Origin: Microstegium vimineum
Taxonomy: Eukaryota > Streptophyta > Magnoliopsida > Poales > Poaceae
DNA length: 64,000 nt
Direction of reading: 5' to 3'
NCBI GenBank assembly: GCA_022036555.1
Contig: CM039121.1
Location: 46,587,847 to 46,651,846 of the forward strand
Of this stretch, positions 22,742 through 35,252 are shown piece by piece. The notes under the pieces are model-generated. The model was not told where the DNA came from and made no database searches. It saw only the letters and a program-made list of their open reading frames with translations. The position numbers and the translations under genes are program-made. Numbering within the stretch: position 1 is the stretch's first letter; the number at the start of each line of letters is the position of its first letter.

Positions 22742-24559
22742 TTTTTTGAACCTGGGTTTCTCTTCATTACTCGTCAGCTAACAAATCGTCAGCGACAATC
22801 ACAGATACAGTTTCAGGCAGGGAGTTGGTTATCACCTCCTCACCCTCATTACACAGATAACCCAACCTGGCCAACTCATGGGCGGCCCTATTACAATTTC
22901 TACCAGTGAACACACACTCAAAGTCAAGGAAATTTGACGATAACAAAAACTTCATTTCTTGTACTAGATGACCTACAGCTGCATCATCATCATAGGAGTT
23001 CGTATTGATGGCCTTCACCACCTCTTGTGCGTCTGTTTCAACATTAATACGTCCAATGCCCATGTCCACAGCCATCTGGATCCCTTGCAAGCATGCTATT
23101 AGTTCAGCATGGAAAGGGTCAAGAATGTGGTTTAATCTCCCTCTTCCCGAGTTCACAGCATCACCATCACAATCTCTGATAATGACACCCCAACTTCCGG
23201 ACCTTCATTCATGGAAAAAGGAGGCATCGCAGTTGAGTTTCAGACTGTCTGCAGGGGGTTTCGACCAATGCGCTGAATGACATCTCACATTTGGGGATGG
23301 CACGCTGTTGCAAACCTCATTCTCCTTGGCATACAGTTCGACACTTCTAGCAATAGTCTGAGGGCATCGCCTTCGCCCCTCCTCCCTGACCATATTTCTT
23401 TCCGTCCAGGTAAACCACAAAGCAATGATCATTAACATCTTTTTCTCCTGCCTAGCCTTCAAAATAGCCTGAACAGCATCAAACGCAGTTTGGACAAGTG
23501 CCAATTCACCTCTTTCAGTTTCCAGGCCGAGCAGACGCCAGAGAAGTTTGGCGGCTTTGCATTTGAAAAAAAGGTGTCCGCCATCTTCTCCCATATGATC
23601 ACAGATCGAGCACCTAATGCTGATGTTCATACCTCGGCGCTGTAAGTTGCATCTCAACGGATGGCTATTATGTGCAAACCGCCATAAGAAGTGTTTTATT
23701 TTGTTTGGGCACTTTAGCTTCCAGATTTCTTTCCATGTCCCCGGAGGACTTTGATTGCTCCCACCTTGCTGTCCATTTGGCATTCTGTTTCTTAGCCGGT
23801 CAGCTTGGGCAACCTTATAGGCACTCTTGACACTGAAAACACCACGTTTATCAAAATGCCAGGCAATCGAATTGTTCCGACCCTGGTGTACAGGAAGTGC
23901 AAGGATCAGCTCCGCATCTTCCTCCCAAAAGGAGTCACGCACCAACAATTCATCCCACAGTCCAGTATGGGGATCGATCAATTCAGCAACCTCTCTAAGC
24001 AGATTGTGCCCGCGCTGTGTCAGTGGCCTTCTAGAGGAGTCCCTTGGTAGCCATGGGTCAGACCAAATGTTTAATCCAGCCCCGTCCCCAACTCTCCATA
24101 TCATACCTTTTTTTCACAACTTCTAGGCCTCCAAGAATGCTTCGCCAAGAATATGACATCCCAGCCTTCGGTTTGGCATCGAGTACTGATGTGCTAGCGA
24201 AATATTTAGCTTTTAACACTCTAGCACACAGTGATTCAGGTTGTTGTACAAGACGCCAGCCTTGCTTTGCAAGCATAGCCATGTTGAAAGAGTGGATATC
24301 CCTAAACCCAAGACCACCTTCCTCCTTCGCCCTCAGCATCTGTTCTTTGCTAAGCCAGTGAATTTTATGCTTGCCCTCCTGGTGATTCCACCAAAATCGA
24401 CAAATCATAGCTCCGATCTGATCACACAAGGTTTTTGTCAGATCAAAACAACCCATAGCAAAGGTTGGGATTGCCTGCGCCACGGACTTTATCAAGATTT
24501 CCTTCCCAGCCCATGATAAAGTTTTTTCATTCCACCCTTGCATGCGCTTCCAGATTCGG
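22742..24559 (-). mobile_element. 5'-truncated L1-type LINE with 15-bp target duplication
   Basis: The insertion is bounded by perfect copies of TCCTTTAGTACATTT (22727-22741 and 24560-24574). A short T run at 22742-22747 is the poly(A) tail of a minus-strand element. Only the C-terminal part of ORF2 is present, as in many 5'-truncated L1 insertions. Confidence 0.93.
22767..24543 (-). pseudogene. LINE ORF2 remnant: zf-RVT and RNase H domains
   Basis: From 24543 leftward the protein shows the end of the reverse-transcriptase region (GGLGFRDIHSFNMAMLAKQ, WRVGDGAGLNIWSDPWLP), a zinc-binding zf-RVT block (CPNKIKHFLWRFAHN, CSICDHMGEDGGHLFFKC) and an RNase H domain with NCDASF, FHAELIACLQG, VETDAQ and NRAAHELARLG. 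Two lesions are visible: an extra A in the A run at about 24106-24112 shifts the frame, and a TGA follows FFHE near 23203. It is a dead copy. Confidence 0.93.
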
Positions 24560-24574
24560 TCCTTTAGTACATTT

Positions 24575-25394
24575 CATTCCGTTTGATTCATTTCAAAATT
24601 CGCTCCTAGTATTCTCTTTGGTTTCTGAAAACATCTAGCTAGGACTTTCTCGAATTATAGAATTATTTGGCCGAAACGTCGAAATCATATTGTTTCGGCA
24701 GCCTGTTCTTGTCAAAGTCTGTTTTGGGAACTACATACGAATGAGGGTTCCAGTCAATTCCATAAAGACGGAAATTCATTGGAAACAAAATCCTTGCTTG
24801 ACATGTTTTAAATTTCTCTTCTCTATCTATGGGAGTTAGGATGATCTAGTGCTCGTGTTACTATGTTTTAAAAAATTAATACTTCCTATATATAATAAGA
24901 AACATCATCTGTGAGTGACTGAGGTCTAGATTAATTAGGGCTCAACCTGGCCTGGATCTCCCATCGTCATTGTTGGGGGAAGCAACATTTAATGGGGCAA
25001 GGCCCAGTTTTCTCGCATCGTACCACCGACATATAATGGGCCGGCCCAATAACGGAAAGTCGGTTCGGCCACAAGTCGGTTCCTCGAATTCTCCAAGTCG
25101 GTTAGGGGCATCAAGCATCATCATCTGCTTTCCATCAGCATCAGGGGGGGAGATCAAATCAAACGGGACCTAACCCTCCTCCCGCCGGCCGCCGCGACGA
25201 GTCCTCCTCGTACGCCGCCGGGAGAGTGAGTGCCAGGAGGACCCTTCCTCCACCCGCCGCACGCGCCCACAGGTATAGTATACCTCTCCGCGTTCGATTT
25301 CCACCCCTATCGCATCGCATCGCGTCGCCCCACCCCCGAGATTAGATTACTTCTCCCGCTGATTCCGCCCGCCGCCTCCGCAGCTAGCTCCCCC
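24575..25394 (+). other. upstream region and 5' UTR of the BRR2 gene
   Basis: The first 350 bases carry no recognised feature. From about 24950 the sequence is GC-rich with GGCCCA-type promoter motifs, followed by a C-rich leader up to the start codon at 25395. An upstream in-frame ATG at 25230 would extend the frame by 55 residues, but BRR2 proteins start near the MSNPGGG position. Confidence 0.5.
25001..25048. promoter_or_regulatory. site II (TGGGCC/GGCCCA) promoter elements
   Basis: GGCCCA lies at 25001-25006, and the 12-bp palindrome TGGGCCGGCCCA at 25037-25048 is two site II elements back to back. Site II motifs bind TCP factors and are frequent in plant housekeeping promoters, which suits a core splicing gene. 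Binding here is inferred. Confidence 0.55.
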
Positions 25395-28300
25395 ATGTCC
25401 AACCCCGGCGGCGGCGGCGGCGGTGCCGAGGCGCACGCGCGCTCCAAGCAGTACCAGTACACCGCCAACTCCAGCCTCGTGCTCACCACTGACTCCCGCC
25501 CACGCGACACCCACGAGCCCAGCGGCGAGCCCGAGTCGCTCGCGGGCAGGATCGACCCGAAGTCGTTCGGCGACCGCGCCGTCCAGAACAAGCCGCCCGA
25601 GCTCGAGGAGAAGCTCTCCAAGGCCCGCACCAAGAAGTCCAAGCGCCAGAACGACGCCTCCGCCTCCGACCTCCCCCGCCGCGACGCCAAGCGCAGGCGC
25701 CGCGCCGCCTCCTCCTCCTCCCAAGAGGTCTCCGTCCTCTCCCTCACCGACTACGCCGTCTACAAGCCCCAGACCAAGGCGACAAGCGCCGCCTACGAGG
25801 CCCTGCTTAGCCTCATCCAGCAGCAGCTTGGCGGCCAGCCCCTCGACGTCCTCGCCGGGGCTGCCGACGAGGTGCTCGCCACGCTCAACAATGACAAGCT
25901 CAAGAACCCTGACAAGAAGAAGGACATTGAGCAGCTTCTCAACCCTATCCCCACCCAACTCTTTGACCAGCTCGTCTCCATCGGCAAGCTCATCACCGAC
26001 TTTGCGCCTTCTGCCGACGCCATAGACACCACCCTTAATGATGATGTTGGTGTTGCTGTCGAGTTTGAAGAAGATGAAGACGAGGACAGTGATTTTGATC
26101 AGGTACCACATTTTATACATATATGTTTAATTGACTGATCTTGCCATCCTACTACTTGGTTTTGACCCCAACATGTTTTATTTCCTTAGTACCACTGTGT
26201 GTTTGTGCCAACCAGGTGCAAGATGAGCTGGATGAGGATGATGAAGATGACGCAGCTGAGTTGAATGGTCCTGGAGGTATGCAGATGGGCGGTGAGTTAG
26301 ACGATGACGACATGCTGAACGCCAACCAGGGGCTGGCTGTGAATGTTCAGGACATCGATGCTTACTGGCTCCAGAGGAAGATATCCCAGGCATATGGGGA
26401 CGGGGACATTGATGCCCAGCAGAGCCAGAAGCTTGCCGAGGATATCTTGAAGACCATTGCTGAGGGCGACGACAGAGACGTCGAGAATCGCCTCGTCATG
26501 CTTTTGGACTATGAGAAGTTTGATCTCATCAAGTTGCTGCTACGCAACCGTCTCAAGATTGTGTGGTGTACCCGCTTAGCCAGAGCCGAAGATCTGGAAC
26601 AGAGGAAGAAGATAGAGGAAGAGATGGCAAGTGACCCAAGCTTGGCTCCGATATTGGAGCAGCTACATGCAACCAGAGCATCCGCGAAAGAGAGGCAGAA
26701 GAACCTGGAGAAAAGCATCAGGGATGAGGCCAAGAGGCTCCTCAACAATGATGCTGCTGCCGCCGGCGCTGATGATGCCAGGGACTGCAGGGCAGCCGAG
26801 CGGGACATGGAGAGTGGATGGCTGAAAGGAAAGAGGCGGCTGGTTGATCTCAAGAGCCTCTTGTTCAAGAAGGGCGGTCTCTTTATGGCTAACAAGAAAT
26901 GTGAACTTCCTACTGGGTCGTTTAGAACCCCTCATAAGGGATATGAGGAGGTTCATGTGCCAGCACTGAAGGCTAAGCCCTATGGAGCAGGGGAGAAGAT
27001 TGTTAAGATATCTGATATGCCAGAGTTTGCACGGTCAGCTTTCGACGGGATGAACAGCTGAACAGAGTTCAGAGCAGGGTCTATGATACTGCTCTTTTCA
27101 AACCAGACAATATCCTTCTCTGTGCTCCGACTGGTGCTGGTAAAACAAACGTGGCTGTGCTTACCATACTTCAACATATTGGTATGCATATGCAGGATGG
27201 AGAGTTTGACAATACCAAGTACAAAATTGTCTATGTGGCCCCGATGAAAGCATTGGTCGCTGAAGTCGTTGGGAACTTGTCGAACCGTCTGGCAGGTTAC
27301 AACGTTACTGTTAGGGAGCTCAGTGGAGACCAGAACTTGACCAAGCAACAGATTGATCAAACACAGGTTATTGTCACGACACCTGAGAAATGGGATATTG
27401 TGACCAGGAAATCAGGGGACAGGACCTATACCCAAATGGTGAAGCTGTTAATCATTGATGAGATCCATCTGCTACATGATAACAGAGGGCCTGTTCTGGA
27501 AAGCATTGTTGCTAGGACAGTCAGACAGACCGAGACGACCAAGGAGCATATTCGTCTGGTTGGGCTCTCTGCGACTCTACCAAACTACGAAGATGTTGCG
27601 CTATTCTTGCGTGTTCCCAAAGAAAGCCTCTTCTACTTCGACAACAGTTACCGACCTTGCCCTCTCGCTCAGCAATACATTGGGGTCACTGTGAGGAGGC
27701 CAGTACAGAGGATGCAGTTGATGAATGAGATCTGTTATGAGAAGGTTATGGCTGCCGCTGGTAGGCATCAAGTTCTTATATTTGTACACTCGAGGAAGGA
27801 GACAACAAAAACTGCCAAAGCCATCAGAGACACGGCGTTGGCAAATGACACAGCTAGCCGCTTTCTGAAGAATGAGAGTGCAAGCCAAGAGATCCTTGGC
27901 ACTCATGCTGAACTTGTCAAAAGCAATGATCTTAAAGACCTCCTGCCATATGGGTTTGCTATTCATCACGCTGGGATGGCAAGGGTTGACCGTGAGCTTG
28001 TCGAGGGACTTTTTGCTGACAAGCACATTCAAGTACTTGTATCCACTGCTACCCTTGCATGGGGTGTCAATCTGCCTGCGCATACTGTTATCATAAAGGG
28101 TACACAGATTTACAACCCAGAGAAAGGTGATTGGACAGAACTGAGCCCTCTGGATGTTATGCAGATGCTTGGTCGTGCAGGAAGGCCTCAGTATGATACA
28201 CATGGAGAGGGAATAATCTTGACTAGCCACAGTGAATTGCAGTTCTACCTGTCTCTTATGAACCAGCAGCTGCCTATTGAGAGTCAGTTCATATCCAAAT

Positions 28301-31300
28301 TGGCTGATCAATTGAATGCAGAGATTGTTCTGGGGACTATTCAGAATGCTCGTGAAGCATGCTCGTGGCTTGGCTATACTTACCTCTATGTTCGGATGCT
28401 CCGCAATCCAACATTGTATGGTTTGCCAGCAGATATCTTGGAGAGTGATAGAACACTTGATGAAATGAGAGCTGATCTGGTAAGTAATTTGTGCTCTGCT
28501 GTTTTTGAAGTTCTGTGGTAGCTGCTCATCTTTACTGTTTTATTTCTCATTATTGTTTTGGTCCTTGCCTGTGTGAATTTGCTCTAATTGCTAATGTGTC
28601 ATCTTACTTGGTTAATCTATTTCTAGACTACATGCCACCTTCCCCATAGGTTCTCACAACTGCGCATGCAAAATATTTCTTAAGTGTTTGTTAGTCTTGT
28701 ATAGTTAATTATCATATTAGCCTGCATCATTGATCAATAGTCTCTGCAGCATGGCATATTTACCGTGTGGGCATGCACTTTTAAATTCTATTAAAAAACC
28801 CTGTACTTTCAGTGCCTAACTGCAGCTCTGCTAGGGCAATTGCATCCTTAGCCTAACTGGTAGTGTGGGATGATGTCGTGGTATTGTTCCTTTCCCTGTG
28901 TTGCAGCATAAGTTTTTTGCTGCATGTGTAGTGTTTGCAGTATGTTGGTTAGTGTTTTCTTTTCATCTTAGTACTATTGCTACCTTGTGTTTAGCACCAT
29001 TTCACATGCATTTGTAATGATAATGTATATGGGTATTGGCAAGGCATATAATGAATTGCTACAGCCCCCACCCCACGCGGACGCGTAATTAGGTATCCCT
29101 TGGTTGTATGTACCACATGCACATTTTGTGCAGTATTTCACATGTGCACATAATAATAATCTAATGTGGGTAATGATAGACACATATTGAAATGACAATT
29201 TTCTTTCCATAGGTAGATATATATTGAAAGCATATAATTTTCTTTTGATACAGACTCGTTGCAATTTGTTCTACAAGAATTTTGCTTCAGAAACTATAAT
29301 ATCTATATCTATATTTATGCAAACATGAATTGAAGGAAATAATACTGTGGTCCTCAAGCCCATAGTGTTCTTTTTTTGTTAGAAGGGAAGATGTAGGATC
29401 CTGATGTAAATCCAGTTTTGCTGAAGTATTATATGTGCTTCTTTGATACTGCAGCGAGATCTGAAGAAATTTAGGTTTTGCAGTTATTCCATACCCATCA
29501 TTGATTTCACTGCCTCTTGATATTGCATAGATATAGTTGATGTTATAGCATACTATCTCTGCCTGTTCTGTTCTTGATCTTTTGTATTTTTGTTCTGCTG
29601 CAGATACATTACGCTGCAAATCTACTGGATAGGAACAATCTGATAAAGTATGACAGGAAAACAGGATGCTTTCAAGTTACTGAGCTGGGAAGGATTGCCA
29701 GTTATTACTATATTAGCCATGAAACTATTTCAACATACAATGAGTTCCTGAAACCTACAATCGGTGATATTGAGTTGTGTCGACTGTTTTCTCTGAGTGA
29801 AGAATTTAAGCATGTAGGTGTCAGGCTAGATGAGAAAATGGAACTGGCAAAGCTTTTGGACCGTGTGCCAATTCCTGTCAAAGACTGTTTGGAGAAACCC
29901 AGTACAAAGATCAATGTTCTGCTGCAAGCATATATTTCTAGGTTGAAACTCGAAGGCCTTTCTCTGAGTTCGGATATGGTCTACATACAGCAGGTAGGGT
30001 CTTTTTTTTTCTGTCGACTACAATTTATAAATCGCTTGCATGATTTCACTACTTAATACAGTTTCTGAACCTGAGTTTCTTGCTTTTATTGTATTGTATA
30101 GTTATGTTTTTCCGCCTTCTGTAATGCAGAGTGCTGGCCGTCTCCTACGAGCACTATTTGAGATTGTTTTGAAGAGGGGATGGGCTCAACTAGCGGAGAA
30201 AGCACTGAATCTTTGCAAGATGGTTGATAAACAAATGTGGAGTGTACAGACTCCCTTGCGGCAGTTTACTGGAATTCCAAAGGAGATCTTGATGAAATTG
30301 GAGAAAAAGGAGTTGGCTTGGGAGAGGTACTATGATCTGTCCTCACTAGAAATTGGTGAGCTAATCCGCTATCCCAAGATGGGGAGGCAGCTGCACAAGT
30401 GCATCCACCAGTTACCAAAGTTGAATCTTTCAGCTCATGTCCAGCCCATCACTCGTACAGTTTTGGGTTTTGAACTGACAATTACACCTGATTTCCAGTG
30501 GGATGATAAGGTACATGGATATGTGGAGCCCTTTTGGGTTATTGTTGAGGATAATGATGGCGAGCACGTTCTTCACCATGAATATTTCATGCTTAAGAAA
30601 CAGTATGTTGACGAAGATCATACATTGAACTTCACAGTGCCAATATATGAGCCATTGTCGCCTCAGTATTTCATACGTGTTGTGTCTGACAAGTGGTTTG
30701 GTTCTCAGACAATGCTCCCTGTCTGCTTTAGGCACTTAATTCTACCAGAAAAATATGCTCCGCCGACTGAATTACTTGATCTGCAGCCTCTACCTGTTAG
30801 TGCATTGAGGAATGCAAGATATGAGGGCCTCTATAGTGCCTTTAAGCATTTCAATCCCATCCAGACTCAAGTATTCACTGTCTTGTATAACAGTGATGAC
30901 AGTGTCTTGGTCGCTGCACCAACGGGCAGTGGGAAGACGATATGTGCGGAGTTTGCTATACTAAGGAACCACCAGAGGGCAGTATCCGGTGAGAGCAACA
31001 TGCGGGTTGTTTATATAGCTCCCATTGAAGCTCTCGCAAAAGAAAGATACAGGGACTGGGAACAAAAATTTGGAGAATTTGCCAAGGTAGTTGAGCTCAC
31101 TGGTGAAACCGCAGCTGATTTGAAGCTTCTGGATAAAGGAGAGATCATAATCAGTACTCCTGAAAAGTGGGATGCACTGTCTCGCCGGTGGAAACAGCGA
31201 AAGCACATCCAACAGGTCAGCTTGTTCATAGTTGATGAACTTCATCTGCTTGGGTCTGATAAGGGACATGTTTTGGAAGTTATTGTATCTAGGATGAGGC

Positions 31301-33297
31301 GTATTTCAAGTCATATTGGCAGTAACATACGGATCGTAGCACTTTCAGCTTCACTTGCTAATGCTAAGGATCTCGGTGAATGGATTGGTGCTACCTCTCA
31401 TGGCCTCTTCAACTTTCCTCCAGCAGTGAGACCTGTGCCATTGGAAATTTACATTCAGGGTGTGGATATAGCGAACTTAGAGGCAAGGATGCAAGCAATG
31501 ACAAAGCCCACCTACACTGCCATCACACAGCATGCAAAGAACAGTAGACCTGCCCTGGTGTATGTACCGACAAGGAAGCATGCAAGGCTGACTGCATTGG
31601 ACTTGTGTGCATACTCTAGTGTTGAGGGTGGTGGAACTCCGTTTCTCCTTGGATCAGAAGATGAGATGGATACTTTCACCAGAGGTGTTGAAGAAGAGAC
31701 ACTTAAGAATACACTTAAATGTGGTGTAGGCTATTTGCATGAGGGTCTAAGTGAACTTGATCAGGAACTTGTAACCCAGCTGTTCCTTGGTGGGAGGATC
31801 CAGGTGTGTGTTGCGAGCAGCACAATGTGTTGGGGAAGACCATTGCCTTCTCATTTGGTTGTTGTCATGGGGACCCAGTATTATGATGGCCGTGAGAATG
31901 CTCACACCGATTATCCAATTACAGATCTGCTTCAAATGATGGGTCATGCCAGCAGACCACTTCAAGATAACTCGGGGAAATGTGTTATATTGTGTCATGC
32001 ACCTCGCAAAGAGTACTACAAGAAGTTCCTTTTTGAGGCCTTCCCTGTTGAGAGCAATCTTCACCATTTCTTGCATGATCATATGAATGCTGAGGTGGTG
32101 GTTGGTGTTGTAGAGAATAAGCAAGATGCCATTGATTATCTTACTTGGACTTTCATGTATCGGCGGCTGACAAAGAATCCTAACTTCTACGATCTTCAGG
32201 GTGTAAGTCACAGGCATCTTTCAGACCATCTTTCTGAGCTAGTTGAGACTGTCCTGAATGATCTTGAATCAAGTAAGTGTATGGCTATAGAGGACATGTA
32301 CCTGAAGCCCCTCAACCTTGGCCTTATTGCTTCATACTACTATATTAGCTACACAACTATTGAGCGTTTCAGCTCTATGCTGACCCAGAAGACTAAGATG
32401 AAAGGACTCCTAGAGATTCTAGCATCTGCTTCAGAATATGCAGAGCTTCCGGGTCGTCCTGGTGAGGAAGAATTCATTGAGAGGCTTGTTCGCCACCAGA
32501 GGTTCTCTATCAAGAAGCCCAAGTACGGTGATCCACATGTGAAGGCCAATGCTCTGATGCAAGCCCATTTTTCAAGGCATACAGTGGTTGGAAACCTGGC
32601 AGCTGATCAGCGTGAGATTCTTCTTTCTGCCCATAAGTTGCTCCAGGCAGTGGTTGATGTTATATCCAGCAATGGTTGGCTTAGCCTTGCTCTTAGTGCA
32701 ATGGAGTTGAGTCAAATGGTGACACAAGGCATGTGGGATCGGGATTCTGTGCTGCTTCAAGTTCCACACTTCACGAAGGACTTGGCCCGGACGTGCCAGG
32801 AAAACAAAACGAAACCCATCGAGAGTATCTTTGATCTTGCTGAGATGGGTGTCGATGAGATGCGGGATCTTTTACAGCTATCGAACTCTCAGCTGCAGGA
32901 CATGATTGGATTCTTCAAGCGGTTCCCTAATGTTGATATGACCTATGAGGTCCGTGAGGGTGACGATATAAGCGCTGGTGACAGTGTAACCGTGCAGGTA
33001 ACGCTGGAGCGCGACATGACTAACTCGCCATCTGAGGTTGGTCCAGTCCATGCGCCAAGGTTCTCCAAGCCCAAGGAAGAAGGCTGGTGGCTGGTGATCG
33101 GTGACAGCTCCACAAACCAGTTACTGGCCATCAAAAGAGTGGCACTCCAGAAGAGGGCGAGAGTGAAGCTTGAGTTCTCTGCTCCTGCGGATGCAGGGAG
33201 AAAGGATTACATGATTTACTTGATGTCAGACTCTTACTTGGGCTGTGACCAGGAGTATGAGTTCACCGTTGATGTAAAGGATGCTGGAGGGGATTGA
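25395..33297 (+). CDS. BRR2: BRR2/SNRNP200-like U5 snRNP helicase, with one frameshift
   Basis: Four exons (25395-26102, 26216-28479, 29604-29993, 30130-33297) encode about 2176 residues, the size of plant BRR2. BRR2 is the Ski2-like helicase of the U5 snRNP that unwinds U4/U6 during spliceosome activation. The N-terminal region has acidic and PLUG/PWI-like parts. Cassette 1 has APTGAGKTN (~540), DEIHLLHD, SAT and QMLGRAGRPQ, then winged-helix and Sec63 domains. Cassette 2 has APTGSGKT (~1384), DELHLLG, SAS and QMMGHASRP, diverged as is usual for the inactive cassette, and a second Sec63 domain. Exon 2 lacks one base near 27053-27055, so the frame reaches TGA at 27059 before cassette 1 and resumes one frame over. 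All other frames and splice sites agree. It is either a sequence error or a recent null allele or paralogue. Confidence 0.93.
28480..29603 (+). other. BRR2 intron 2 (1.1 kb)
   Basis: The intron runs from a GTAAGT donor to a CTGCTGCAG acceptor. It contains no recognised nested element. Confidence 0.8.
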
Positions 33298-33609
33298 TGA
33301 TGAAGACTGACACTGGCTCACATAGAAGCAGTTGACTTGGAGTGTGTGTCGTAGTTGTAGCACGTTATTAGAATATTTTGTGTTTGTAACCTCTGAACTT
33401 GTGGAAGTGGTAGCTTACTTTGGATGTTAATAATTAACTGTATGCACCTTGGGAGTTGCTGCCTTATCCTGTTATGGTATTATTCTAATGAACACGCTCG
33501 ATTATACTTGAGCCACATATTTTTTTTAATCAACTTGTTGCTTCCATAAGCTTGCTGCTCCCGTAATGTTGATTTTAGTGTCGTGCAGTAGAAAATGTTA
33601 TAACCTGTT
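33298..33609 (+). other. BRR2 3' UTR and flank
   Basis: No coding sequence. The 3' UTR probably ends before the TMEM120-derived similarity that starts near 33610. Confidence 0.5.
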
Positions 33610-33920
33610 CAACGGTGTTGGTGTCTTAACCTGTTCTATCTATCTATGTATTGGCAGGGTACGACTGCCTATAAGTTTCTGGCTATAATCCTCTTCCTAC
33701 CGAGATGGTGGATATGGGATGGATGCCTTTCAGCATTGTCTGTTCAAATTTACCATGTGTTTTGTGGATAATACTATCTTCTCTTCTCTAAATCCCTCTA
33801 ACCTGTATCGACATTTTTGGCTGATTGTAGTTCTCTGTTCTGGTAATTGGCGCTGTGACATGCTTCTGTCTAGATCTTTGGGTTCTAAAAAAGGTAATGT
33901 ATCCAAAGTTGTGAATAGGA

Positions 33921-34042
33921 TTGCCTGGAAAGCAGCTATTGAAGTGCCGGAACCATGATTTGGGTATCTTGTTGGATTTCAATTCTAGCCTACCCCAACT
34001 TGCTTGGGACTACAGGCTTTGTTGATGTTGATGTTGATATTG
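33921..34042 (+). mobile_element. SINE-like short retroposon with 20-bp target duplication
   Basis: Perfect 20-bp copies of ATCCAAAGTTGTGAATAGGA (33901-33920 and 34043-34062) flank a 122-bp insert. It contains CCTACCCCAACTTGCTTGGG and ends in a TTGATG-rich tail. The tail and target duplication indicate retroposition; the 3' sequence resembles plant Au-type SINEs, and the 5' part may be truncated. Confidence 0.8.
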
Positions 34043-34066
34043 ATCCAAAGTTGTGAATAGGACACA

Positions 34067-34180
34067 TGTTCGTTTGATCGTTTCGGTGGCTGATAAACCG
34101 GCTGATGATATTTTTAGCTGTTTTTATGTGAGAGAAAAACATTATTTTAAACTTTCGGTGGCTGATAAGCCAAACGAACA
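34067..34180. mobile_element. 114-bp MITE-like element
   Basis: TGTTCGTTTG at the left and CAAACGAACA at the right are exact inverse copies. The inner motif TTTCGGTGGCTGATAA occurs twice in the same orientation. No target duplication is clear. Confidence 0.6.
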
Positions 34181-34415
34181 TGGTAGCGTTACAAAGATTG
34201 GTGTGACTTGTGGTGCAATGCAACGACTGGTGCAGACAGTCGCATCAAGTGGCGAGCAAATTGCGGTGCACAAACTAGTTGGGCATGAGATTTGTATATA
34301 GGATATAAAAACATGTGCTTACTTTGACTGGTCTCAAGGCACTTTCAGTATCCCGGCCATGAGCATGTGGCCTACCTGTGCTAAAGGAAAGGTCAATCCT
34401 TGTTCCAGTTGCATG

Positions 34416-35252
34416 CATCTGAACGACCCCAGTGGCGGCTTAAAAAGACTTTTGAGAGCTGCAAACTTTGACAAGGGGAACCCATATGTTTAATTTACAT
34501 TATTACATCTAGCTCGATCAGCACCCCTCCTCTGCTCCTCGTCTGCACACTCCTCTAGTAGTCTAGTCACTAGCATTTCTCTACGTACTGTAATATATAT
34601 ATACGTCATACACGTGGGCGCTATTTCCATGCAATTTCAGTCACCTCTGAGTCGCGTCATAAGATGGGGGACTAAATGTGTTTGTAACAGATGAAGTGAC
34701 AGGGACTATTGTTGACCCTTCAAAGCAAATCTCACGACCAAAAAAAAGAAGGATTTATTCACAATTGCGTCATGACTGATGAGTCATCGAGGAAAACTTT
34801 GACCCCCCAAATAAAGCTTGCACAAATGGACTATACATCTATATATACTATGTATTATATTAGTATCAGAGATGACATAATTAATAATGGTAAACAAGTT
34901 AGCGGAGAGATAAACACAATTAATTTCAGCAGAGACATAAAGAATAGTAGTATATCTTTGCAAGTTGCCTCGGAAATGATGCGAGCACGGAACCATGGTG
35001 AAATCCAGTGGAGGTCTCCGGATGCAGCTCACGTGGAAGCTTCTTTCAGGTCTGCTGTGGAAGCTTAAGCCACGGGGATCGGAGGGACATAAAAAAAACA
35101 ATCTAGATATGATAGTAAAACTCTGAAGACTATTGCAACTTTTCAAAACTAGCTTGGATACATAACACGTACTACATAATACTCCTACTCCATACACAAG
35201 ATTATTTGAACGCGATAGCAACAGCAAAGTGCAGTGCAGTGCAGGTGCAGCC
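34416..35252. other. intergenic, upstream of the P450 pseudogene
   Basis: No gene is recognised. The last 100 bases are probably the old P450 leader, ending in a short GTGCA repeat before the start codon. No clear TATA box was seen. Confidence 0.4.

Larger units (their letters stand above)
33610..34415 (+). pseudogene. TMEM120 gene fragment (exon 4 joined to 3' flank)
   Basis: The block 33610-33785 matches the end of intron 3, exon 4 and the start of intron 4 of the TMEM120-like gene (shared GACTGCCTATAAGTTTCTG, GAGATGGTGGATATGGGATG, GTTCAAATTTACCA). It is followed directly by sequence matching the gene's 3' UTR and flank (compare 33800-33920 and 34190-34415 with 8505-9030, for example TTGACTGGTCTCAAG-like and CAATCCTTGTTC phrases). 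Exons 5-10 are missing. The exon 4 donor is lost (CAG/GT is now CATGTG). A SINE-like element and a MITE have inserted into it. It cannot be expressed as a TMEM120 protein. Confidence 0.85.

Noticed and set aside
25230..25394. Upstream in-frame extension of BRR2
   Set aside because: The extra 55 residues look like translated leader and do not resemble BRR2 N termini.
27151..28521. A separate helicase gene starting at the ATG at 27151
   Set aside because: The ATG lies after the Walker A motif; the segment is the frameshifted continuation of BRR2.
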